A DNA stretch of 40,599 bases from Acidobacteriaceae bacterium (GTDB taxonomy: Bacteria; Acidobacteriota; Terriglobia; Terriglobales; Acidobacteriaceae). Position numbers and translations under genes: made by a program. Shown here in pieces: positions 24,789 to 32,200 of this stretch (the first letter of the stretch is position 1; each line of letters starts with the position of its first letter). The notes beneath the pieces are model-generated. The model was not told the DNA's origin. It saw nothing but the letters and a program-made list of their open reading frames with translations, and searched no databases. Where the stretch lies: assembly GCA_003168355.1 (NCBI GenBank), contig PMSQ01000165.1, positions 1-40,599 on the forward strand. The letters are read 5' to 3'.

Positions 24789-25757
24789 CTAGACAGTCGC
24801 GAATCGGTTCTTACGGTTGGTGCTTTCGCCATTGTCCTGTGTGAGAGCCAGGAATGCTTCCTCCAGTCCCGCGCTGGTGATCTCCAGCCCCGAGAGTGCC
24901 GGGTCGCGTGCCAGCAACACGCGCACGACAGGCTCGGCTTCGCCGGCATGGATCTCCACCGCTTCGCGATCTTGCTTGGCTTCGGTCACGCCCGGAATTT
25001 GAAGCAGGCTCGCTAAGCTGAGCGTGGTGACGCAGCGGATGCGCTTGCCGCTGGTCTGGGCCTTGATCTCCGCCGGCGTGCCTTCCGCGATAATTGCTCC
25101 CTGATTGATTACGGCGATGCGGTCGGCGAGAGCGTCCGCCTCCTCGAGGTAGTGCGTGGTAAGAAGAACGGTCTTTCCGCGCTCGACCAGCCGGCGAATC
25201 TCCTCCCACAGTGACCGCCGGGCTTCCACATCCAGGCCCACGGTGGGCTCGTCGAGAAACAGCAGGTCAGGGTCGCCACAGATTGCCAGCGCAAACAGGG
25301 TTCGTTGTCTCTGGCCACCGGAAAGATCGCCGAACTTTCGATCGCGCAATTTCTCCAGGCCGGCGGCGGCCAGCACTTTCTCAAGGGGCAACGGTCGGGG
25401 GTAATAGCTGGAGAACAGATCAATGTGCTCGCGCACCCGCAGAGTTTCCGGCACGCGCCCCACCTGAAGCATGGCGCCGGTACGCATACGATTCTGCGGA
25501 TTGGTGGGATCTCCGCCGAACACTCGGGCCTTGCCGGAACTGGGCTGCAGCAGCCCCAACAGCAGTTTCACCGCCGTAGTCTTCCCTGCCCCGTTGGGTC
25601 CGAGTAGCGCAACCACGCGCCCGGCGTCCACTGTGAAATTCACATTGCGCAGGGCGCGAACTTCTCCATAGCTCTTGCTGACGCCTTCCAGACCTGCCAC
25701 CACAGTGGCGGAACTTGCGCGGTCTATGCTTGGCGTTTCCCTCTGAGTTGCGATCAT
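24789..25757 (-). CDS. ABC transporter ATP-binding protein (exporter type)
   Basis: An ATPase of 322 residues that drives the ABC-2 permease encoded next. Walker A is GPNGAGKTT (residues ~54-62), the signature motif is LSGGQRQR, Walker B is LLFLDEPT, and the H-loop His lies in LLTTHYLEE. The C-terminal ~90 residues carry the extra domain seen in many ABC-2 exporter ATPases (multidrug or lipid-linked DrrA/CcmA type). AAGGA lies five bases before the ATG. It is the first gene of a leftward operon: ATPase, permease, small membrane protein, kinase, regulator and possibly tsaD. Confidence 0.93.
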   Translation of the reverse strand: MIATQRETPSIDRASSATVVAGLEGVSKSYGEVRALRNVNFTVDAGRVVALLGPNGAGKTTAVKLLLGLLQPSSGKARVFGGDPTNPQNRMRTGAMLQVGRVPETLRVREHIDLFSSYYPRPLPLEKVLAAAGLEKLRDRKFGDLSGGQRQRTLFALAICGDPDLLFLDEPTVGLDVEARRSLWEEIRRLVERGKTVLLTTHYLEEADALADRIAVINQGAIIAEGTPAEIKAQTSGKRIRCVTTLSLASLLQIPGVTEAKQDREAVEIHAGEAEPVVRVLLARDPALSGLEITSAGLEEAFLALTQDNGESTNRKNRFATV

Positions 25758-25819
25758 ATTGGTCCTTCTTCGCCTTCGCTCGGCCGTTGCCGGCTAACAA
25801 TCAATCTGCCACGTGACTG

Positions 25820-25885
25820 CATCATGATGGAGTGGCAGGCGGTGCGCCAGTGCTGTTCATCACGCCGGCGGCGTGACAAATGTCA
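25820..25885 (-). promoter_or_regulatory. Cluster of dyads upstream of the ABC/two-component operon
   Basis: Three dyads lie 60-130 bases ahead of the ATPase gene: CATCATGATG (25820-25829), CACGCC-GGC-GGCGTG (25861-25875) and TGACA-AA-TGTCA (25874-25885). The last, with its following TGATGG, resembles the operators of DesR-like regulators as I recall them. I could not place a clear -35/-10 pair. They lie in the 448-base gap 25758-26205, which also carries the XRE gene's promoter and operators. Confidence 0.45.
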
Positions 25886-25970
25886 TGATGGCGAGGGCGG
25901 CGATAAGATGGGATTCTGACCACGGAACCGCGAGACTCAAAGCGAGTTTTTGCGATTTTCGGTTTTATCC

Positions 25971-25987
25971 GTTACGAAATCCGAACA
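25971..25987 (+). promoter_or_regulatory. Shared 17-bp dyad, copy 1 (upstream of XRE regulator)
   Basis: The sequence here, GTTACGAAATCCGAACA, matches the copy at 27377 in 16 of 17 positions. It is an imperfect dyad of GTT..GA half-sites. It is a candidate operator. Confidence 0.6.
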
Positions 25988-26082
25988 GAGTCGCGCTGTT
26001 GGGGCAACGGCAGGCCTTCAGAGAGTCGCTCTTTCTCTAACGCAGGATCAGTGATTCCCTAGATAGGACGCGGGGAAAAACT

Positions 26083-26099
26083 TGTTCGCAAATCGTAAC
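26083..26099 (-). promoter_or_regulatory. Shared 17-bp dyad, copy 2 (upstream of XRE regulator)
   Basis: On the minus strand it reads GTTACGATTTGCGAACA, 15 of 17 identical to the copy at 27377. It lies about 34 bases ahead of the regulator's predicted -35. Confidence 0.6.
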
Positions 26100-26132
26100 A
26101 AACGCCGATCCTTTCAAATTTTCCGCAAAATC

Positions 26133-26162
26133 ATGACAGGGAACCGCACTCCCTGCTATGAT
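26133..26162 (+). promoter_or_regulatory. Promoter of the XRE regulator gene
   Basis: ATGACA (26133-26138) and TATGAT (26157-26162) are 18 bases apart. A CAGGGA-N7-TCCCTG dyad fills the spacer region (26137-26155). A leader of about 36 bases ends in GGAGG six bases before the ATG. Confidence 0.55.
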
Positions 26163-26205
26163 GTCGGCCACAATATGATGTCCCCAACTTCAACGGAGGC
26201 CTGCC

Positions 26206-27012
26206 ATGCTCCCAGCCGGTAAGAGTCTTCGCACACTTCGCGAAAAGCTCGGCTTGACCATGCGCGACATCGAGACATCCAGTGCGCGCATGGCGGCGAA
26301 ATATCGCAACGAGGAATTCTCCATCCCTCCCAGCCGTTTGTCGGACATAGAGACCAAGGGTGTTTTACCCAGCATTTTCCGCCTCTACACGCTCGCCATA
26401 ATCTACAGGCGCGACCTCAGGGAGTTGCTGGCTTGGTACGGTGTTGACATGAACAACATGGCTGCGGACCTCGGCATGATCGCTCCCCCGCGGTCGCATA
26501 TCTCCGAAACTCTTTCCGGACTCTCCTCCGTACAAATACCAATCCGCATGGATCCTGGGTTTGATGAGCAGCGCACCAGCAATCTGGGCCGGATGGTGGA
26601 ACAGTGGGGTTTGGTGCCGTTGTCCTATCTTGCGCAGTTCGCCCACAGCGATTTCACGTATGGATACATCGGCCACCAGGATTTCACCATGTATCCGATT
26701 CTTCCGCCCGGCAGCTTCATCCAGGTCGATGAGGCCAGGAATAAGGTGATGGACGGATCCTGGCGGTCAGAGTATGAACGCCCTATCTACTTCGTGGAAA
26801 CGCGTGACGGATACACTTGCTGCTGGTGCAGCATGCGTCGCGATGACGTTATCCTGCAGCCCCATCCGCTGTCGCCGGTTCAGATTCGAGTTCTGCGCCA
26901 TCCCCAGGAAGCAGAGATCATCGGACAGGTTGTGGGGGTCGCTATGAAGCTGACGGAGTGGCACGCTTTTGGTTCTTCTCCAGGCTCGAAAGCGCAACCA
27001 GTACTGAACTAA
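26206..27012 (+). CDS. XRE-family regulator with degenerate LexA/S24-like sensor domain
   Basis: A protein of 268 residues. The N-terminal helix-turn-helix of the XRE type occupies residues ~5-80 (LRTLREKLGLTMRDIE, later SRLSDIETKG). Residues ~150-250 resemble an S24/LexA C-terminal domain: GHQDFTMYPILPPGSFIQVD aligns with the usual D-S-M-x-P-T-I stretch, with Thr161 in place of the catalytic Ser. The expected catalytic Lys region instead reads YTCCWC (Cys205, 206, 208). It is therefore probably a non-cleaving sensor, perhaps thiol- or metal-responsive; that is inference. The start is firm (GGAGG at six bases). It ends 71 bases inside a convergent gene. Confidence 0.8.
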   Translation: MLPAGKSLRTLREKLGLTMRDIETSSARMAAKYRNEEFSIPPSRLSDIETKGVLPSIFRLYTLAIIYRRDLRELLAWYGVDMNNMAADLGMIAPPRSHISETLSGLSSVQIPIRMDPGFDEQRTSNLGRMVEQWGLVPLSYLAQFAHSDFTYGYIGHQDFTMYPILPPGSFIQVDEARNKVMDGSWRSEYERPIYFVETRDGYTCCWCSMRRDDVILQPHPLSPVQIRVLRHPQEAEIIGQVVGVAMKLTEWHAFGSSPGSKAQPVLN

Positions 27013-27361
27013 GATGGCTGGCGGAGACGGCGTCCTGCGGTGAGGGGAGCAGTTGGTTCAACTCTTCGCGCATGCCTTCCACGTAAGTTCCCGCCGTTTT
27101 GTCGCTGCTCTGGCTCGATTCGCGCAGGTCTTCCACCAGTTCTGATAACGGCTTACGCAGCACAGTGGACAACACTTCGGTGTGAGCCGCCTTCAACGCG
27201 CGGTCTGAGGATTCTTCCCCGTGCACCAGTGACATACCCCAATGCAGGTAACCGCCCTCCCGTCGTCGCAGAGAGCCCAGATAAGCCAGTTTTGCCAAGA
27301 GGCCGGAAACGGCGGCCAAGGTGGTTTCTCGCAGATCCTGCACAGCAGATTTCAGCGTCAT
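26942..27361 (-). CDS. Helical hypothetical protein, convergent with and overlapping the XRE gene
   Basis: A protein of 139 residues with no family that I recognise with certainty. It is almost entirely helix-forming, begins TLKSAVQDLRETTLAAVSGLLAKLAYLGSL, has a central YLHWGMSLVHGEE and further amphipathic helices, and has no signal peptide or membrane segment. Its 3' end overlaps the 3' end of the regulator gene by 71 bases. It is divergent from the small peptide gene, and a shared dyad lies between them, so both may be controlled together. ATG 27361 is preferred; an in-frame start at 27394 would run into the dyad. Confidence 0.6.
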   Translation of the reverse strand: MTLKSAVQDLRETTLAAVSGLLAKLAYLGSLRRREGGYLHWGMSLVHGEESSDRALKAAHTEVLSTVLRKPLSELVEDLRESSQSSDKTAGTYVEGMREELNQLLPSPQDAVSASHLSSVLVALSSLEKNQKRATPSAS

Positions 27362-27376
27362 TTTCCGGGAATTCTT

Positions 27377-27393
27377 GTTACGAATTCCGAACA
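27377..27393 (+). promoter_or_regulatory. Shared 17-bp dyad, copy 3 (between the helical protein and the peptide gene)
   Basis: It reads GTTACGAATTCCGAACA. It overlaps a second dyad, GGAATTC-N7-GAATTCC (27368-27388). It lies 86 bases ahead of the peptide gene and 16 bases ahead of the divergent gene. Confidence 0.6.
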
Positions 27394-27478
27394 AGGTAAA
27401 GGCCTAATGTGATCTTTCCAGCCAGCCTGACGCCATGAAAGTATCACGGTTCGCTTTTCCAAAACAAGGAGAAAACAC

Positions 27479-27613
27479 GTGAAAAAGATGCTACTCGTCG
27501 TTGCAGCAGCCGTACTCTTCCTTAATACGCTGGTAGTTCCAACCGTGGCCCACGCCGACGGTGGAACTAGCAACGGAGGCAACTGTTCTGGCCAAACCGC
27601 CTGTAAGCCGTAG
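27479..27613 (+). CDS. Small secreted two-cysteine peptide (44 residues)
   Basis: A short gene that size filters would miss. GTG 27479 has a perfect AAGGAG seven bases upstream. The product has a basic start (MKKM), a hydrophobic core (LLVVAAAVLFLNTLVV) and an AHA signal-peptidase site after residue 26. The predicted mature peptide is DGGTSNGGNCSGQTACKP, 18 residues with two cysteines (Cys36 and Cys42) that could form a disulfide. I know of no characterised homologue; similar short secreted peptides occur in acidobacterial genomes as I recall. It lies 88 bases ahead of a 7TM protein gene on the same strand. Role unknown; a signal or envelope peptide is a guess. Confidence 0.7.
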   Translation: MKKMLLVVAAAVLFLNTLVVPTVAHADGGTSNGGNCSGQTACKP

Positions 27614-27701
27614 TCGTTGAGTGGAAGTTACAAAAAACGAACACGGCACACAAGCATATTGCCGACGGGCGCTCGTCGCGCTACAGTGACCAATCACGGT
27701 C

Positions 27702-28466
27702 ATGTTGCAGCCCCATTCATTGTTGTGGCATTACTTGTGGGTCGCGCCCTGCGGTCTTCTTGCGATCCTTGCCTTCTTGATGTGGAGGCGAGGATTGCAC
27801 CGCGAGTTGCCTGCCTTTTTTTGTTACACGGTTTTTGAGGCCGCAGGTGGAGGATTCATTTATGCGATAGACGTTAGCCCGTCGATTTCCGCAACAACTT
27901 ATTGGCGGAGTTCGTTTCTTTTCCTAGTAGTTGAAGCCTTCATAAAATTCGTCGTCATTGGTGAAGTTTTTAACCACCTCTTGCGCGTCTACCCTCCGCT
28001 TGGCAGATTGGCAAGAGTTCTTATCAGTGGCGTCGGCACCATTCTAGTATTTACCGCAACGCTCATCGCAGCCTATGCGAGTCCCACAACCTTCTGGCTT
28101 ATTTCCGCAACCCGCATCCTGGGCCGAAGTGTGAGCGTGGTTCAGTGCGGACTGATTCTCTTTCTTTTTGTTTTCGCCGCTCACTTCAAGCTGAGGTGGG
28201 GACGCTCTGTTCTTGGGATTACCCTCGGGTTTGGTATCGTTGCCTCTGCCTACCTGACCCATTGGGCTCTCATGGCGGATTGGCTCTTTGGGCAGAAGAG
28301 CATCCTCCTTGACTTTGTAATTATGGCTACATACCAGATTTGCGTATTGATCTGGTTTTATTACGTGCTCGTCCCTCAGAAGAGTGCCACTACGTCTGCG
28401 GTTCCTTTGCCTGAGCACAGTCTCGAGCTTTGGAACCGGGAACTGGAGCGTCTGTTGCAGCAATGA
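27702..28466 (+). CDS. Seven-transmembrane hypothetical protein
   Basis: A protein of 254 residues with seven clear hydrophobic segments: about residues 4-27, 38-56, 67-90, 105-126, 145-164, 171-193 and 203-226. A short cytoplasmic tail ends NRELERLLQQ. The N-terminus MLQPHSLLWHYLWVAP is of a type I recall from many acidobacterial hypothetical proteins; no function is known for them. No catalytic motif is visible, and no HxxxH or DGGE-type motif is present. The ATG has no strong ribosome site. Its stop overlaps the next gene's ATG (ATGA), so the two products are probably made together. Confidence 0.75.
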   Translation: MLQPHSLLWHYLWVAPCGLLAILAFLMWRRGLHRELPAFFCYTVFEAAGGGFIYAIDVSPSISATTYWRSSFLFLVVEAFIKFVVIGEVFNHLLRVYPPLGRLARVLISGVGTILVFTATLIAAYASPTTFWLISATRILGRSVSVVQCGLILFLFVFAAHFKLRWGRSVLGITLGFGIVASAYLTHWALMADWLFGQKSILLDFVIMATYQICVLIWFYYVLVPQKSATTSAVPLPEHSLELWNRELERLLQQ

Positions 28467-29002
28467 ATCTGGCCATTGTTCTAGTCGTCGCCGCTCTGCT
28501 TGCACTAGGCATTGTTTTGTGCCTGGCTGTAACGCAAACCCTGAAGGCCAAGAGAAGCACCAACTTGGCCGGAACCATCCGTCCAATCGACATCGAAGCG
28601 TTCCGCAATTTGATCGATCCTGCCGAGGACGACTACCTGCGGCGGCGCCTACCGCCGGTTCAGTTTCGCCTGGTTCGCCGCGAGCGCTTGCGCGCCATGG
28701 CCGCCTACATCCAAGTAGCAGGAAGCAACGCCGTCGTACTGTTGCGTCTGGGCGAAGCAGCTCTCGCCACCGGCAATCCGCAGGTTGCCGAAGCCGCTCA
28801 CCGACTGGTGAACGATGCGTTGCTGCTCCGCCGCAATACCACCGTGGCGCTGGCGCGGATTTACCTGGCCTTGGCATGGCCCAATTCCGGGTTCGCCGCC
28901 GGACGGGTGGTCGACCGTTACACGCAAGTGAGCGGCACCGCCATGCTGTTGGGGCGACTGCAGAATCCCGCGATCCCAGTTCGCCTCTCCTCTCTGCCCT
29001 AA
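28463..29002 (+). CDS. Single-pass membrane hypothetical protein
   Basis: A protein of 179 residues. One N-terminal membrane segment (NLAIVLVVAALLALGIVLCLAV) is followed by a cytoplasmic helical domain with basic patches (LRRRLPPVQFRLVRRERLRAM) and TPR-like helices (GEAALATGNPQVAEAAHRLV). I recognise no family. The overlap with the 7TM gene (28463-28466) implies coupled translation and perhaps a complex. It ends four bases before a CRP-type dyad, so the operon likely ends here. Confidence 0.7.
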   Translation: MNLAIVLVVAALLALGIVLCLAVTQTLKAKRSTNLAGTIRPIDIEAFRNLIDPAEDDYLRRRLPPVQFRLVRRERLRAMAAYIQVAGSNAVVLLRLGEAALATGNPQVAEAAHRLVNDALLLRRNTTVALARIYLALAWPNSGFAAGRVVDRYTQVSGTAMLLGRLQNPAIPVRLSSLP

Positions 29003-29005
29003 ACG

Positions 29006-29021
29006 TGTGACGTTGGTCACA
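29006..29021 (+). promoter_or_regulatory. Perfect CRP-type dyad upstream of the TonB-dependent receptor
   Basis: TGTGA-N6-TCACA (29006-29021), an exact match to the CRP half-site pattern. It lies 232 bases before the receptor ATG. The rest of the 250-base gap to 29252 shows only a weak promoter candidate (TTGTTT, 16 bases, TGTAAA, near 29121-29148). Confidence 0.5.
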
Positions 29022-29252
29022 GATGCGGCGGCGGTGTTTGCGCAAAACTCTTGGTAGGCTTCGCCGTGCCTCGGCCAAACGCGCACAGAGTACTTGCACA
29101 CTACCCCTGATCAATCCAGCCTTGTTTTCGCTACCCTTTCTGGTGTAAAAACCAGCGGGACCTAATCACCCAGGAATCTTTGTGCATATTTCCGCTTTCC
29201 GCCGTTGGAGTTGTTTCTGGCACCTTGAAGTGCCGGAGTCAGGGGAAACTCT

Positions 29253-32200
29253 ATGATCCGCGTGATCACGATCCACAGCCTGAAAACCTTCTCTGCCTCG
29301 CTATTTGTCGTGTTCTTGTTTTGCTCCATAGCCTTCAGCCAGGGCGGCGTCGCCACGGGCGATCTACACATCACCGTAAAGGACCCCAACGGCAGTGTTG
29401 TGACCAACGCCATGGTCAAGGTGAGCGACGTTGCCAAAGGGCTGGAGCGCACCGCTACCAGCGACGGCGAAGGCGGCTACAGTGCCCGGCTGTTGCCACC
29501 TGGAACTTATACCGTCACGGTGGAAGCGGCGGGCTTCGGCAAAGTCGAGGCTAGGGAGGTGAGTATCACGGTAGGCGGACTGGTGGATCTTCCAGTCGCG
29601 CTCGCGGTGGCGAGCGGTAAAGAAGTGGTGGAGGTCAGCTCCCAGGCGGAATTAGTAGAGACCTCGCGCACCTCAACCACGGACACGATCGGACAACGCC
29701 GCATCGACAATCTCCCCATCAACGGCCGCAATTACATTAACTTCACGCTGACCGATTCGCAGGTGGTGCGCGACAACGCGCCGTTCCTCGGCGCTGCACC
29801 TACGTCCGGGCTCAACATAAGCGGCCAGCGCGGCCGCTCCAATCTGGTGAACGTGGATGGCGCCGATGCCACCGACAATTCCACCAACGGCGTACGCTCC
29901 ACCGTTTCCCAGGAGGCGGTTCAGGAGTTCCAGATCGTCACCAACGGTTACGCACCGGAATATGGCCGCGCCGCGGGCGGCGTGGTCAATATCATTACCC
30001 GGTCCGGATCGAATGATTTTCACGGTGACGTCTTCGGCTATTTGCGTAACCGCAACTTCCAGGCGGTGAATCCGTTCAGCACGGTTTCGAACCCGGCCTA
30101 TACCCGAGTGCAGGCGGGTGCGGCTTTCGGCGGACCGATCAAGAAGGACAAGACGTACTTCTACTTCGCCTACGAAGTCACGCGGCGGCACGAGACGGGA
30201 TTCTCGAGTATCGCACCCGGAAGCGACATCGGATATTACGGCTTACAGAGTTTCGACACCTCAACCACGGCTGGGGGATTGATTCCGCTACCCTTTGGCA
30301 GCATCCCGGTGACGAGCGATCAGGCTGCGTTCCTTGGCCCTGGAGGGACGCTAGCTCAGTTGGCGGCAGCCGATCCCGGAGCATTTGCGGCGATTGCCCC
30401 GAGCGTGCCCAATTACGTATTTCTCGTCGGCGCTTCGTCGGGAATGGCTGTGAATGGGGTATGGCCGACCGGCCTGACCGGTATTCCGGGCCTTAGCGGT
30501 TTCGCCACGAGTTGCTCGGCCCCTCCCTGTTTCGTGCCTGGCTCGTATCAAAGTCTGGGATCCCAGTCGGGTAACTTTCCTGTATTTGAGGGGACCAGCC
30601 TCTACTCCCTCCGCCTCGACCACAACATCAGCAACAGCAACCGCCTGACCTTGCGGGTCAATGTGAGCCCCAGCACCGCGACCGGCATCGAGGGCAGCGG
30701 CGAGGACCAGCCCTTCGGGCAGAACGCTTATTCGCGTACCTCTCAGCAAACGTACCGCGATGTCACGGGTGTTGTGAAAGACACCTGGACCATCGGCAAC
30801 AACCGGGTGAACGAATTCACCTTTCAGTATGCGCGCCGCGGACTTTCTTACTTCTACAACACGCAAATACCCGCGGGCGCGGATCCAGCCGTCAACATTC
30901 CTGGCTTCGGATATTTCGGTCGCGAGCCTTACTCCTACATCCAGCGCGTGGAGCAGCGCTATCAGTTCACCGATAATTTCTCCTGGACCATCGGCCGCCA
31001 CAACACCAAGTTCGGCGCGGATTTCACCTACCTCCCGCTCACGGCCACATTCACCGTCAACTACGGCGGGAATTACGACTTCGGTTCCTTCGCCGCATTT
31101 CCTCAGCCCTTCCCCACCTTGAATCCAGTGCAGGCCTACGGGGCCGGCCTGCCAGGGGATTTTGTTCAGGGCATCGGCAGTCCCAGCGACACGTTCCACA
31201 ACATCCCCATTGGAGTGTTCTGGCAGGACTCGTGGCGCGTGCGCCCGAACTTCACATTGAACTACGGCGTGCGCTACGACGTCGAGATTCCGCCCACGTT
31301 CAAACCGGTGACCGCGCTGGCGCAGGCCGGATATAACTTCCTCGGACTACAGAAGGGCATTCAGACTGATAAGAACAATATCCAGCCGCGCGTCGGCTTG
31401 GCCTGGGATCCCAAGGGAGACGGGAAGACAGTTGTGCGGGCTTCTTACGGCCTGTTCTACGACCACCCGCTGCTGGGTCTGTATTTCCTGGGCAATGCTT
31501 CCGACGGCTCCTCCAGTGGCCAACTTGCCTTCGCCGGCACGGGCGTATGTAACGGTGCCGGGAATCCCGCCAACCTGAACGCGATTCCCATTTTCCAGGG
31601 ATTGGTCAACAGCGCCGCCTGCACTCCGGGGCCAGCGGCGCTTCTTCCGGCGCTCGGTTATCTGCCCAATCAGCAGCAGTTCACTGCTATCAACTTCCCT
31701 AGCTCCTTGTTTCTCAACCAGAACTACCTCACGGACGGGTTCCCGCTGTTCTTTCAACCGTTTGGTTATCCCCAGGGAAAGAACTTCGTGTTTGCTTATG
31801 CGCAGCAAGCCAACTTCAGCATCGAACGCGACCTGGGGAAAGGTTTCGACTTCAATCTGGCCTACAACTTCAACGGCGGACGCCATCTGAATCGACCGAT
31901 CAACGCCAACACCCAGCGTGGTGATCTGCTGGTGGCAAACTGGCAAACGGCCTCCAGTGATCCAACGTCTTATGCGACCACCGGCGGACCATTGGGTGTA
32001 GGGAGCGGCCCCTCCTCGGAGGGCTTTGCTCCTTGCGGTGTCAATCCTTCGGGCCAGCCCTGGATTTCCGCCGCCCTGATGAATTTTTTCCGCCCCGGAG
32101 GTTTCAATGCGTCGATCGCCAACGCTTTGACCGGCGCCGGCGCGGGGGCTTGCGTGACCGCCCTGGCCCCGGCCGTCCTGCAGTTTTTCCAGGAATCGGG

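Noticed and set aside
28044..29114. 356-residue minus-strand open frame
   Set aside because: It is antisense to the 7TM and single-pass membrane genes, is very Arg-rich, and shows no fold-like pattern.
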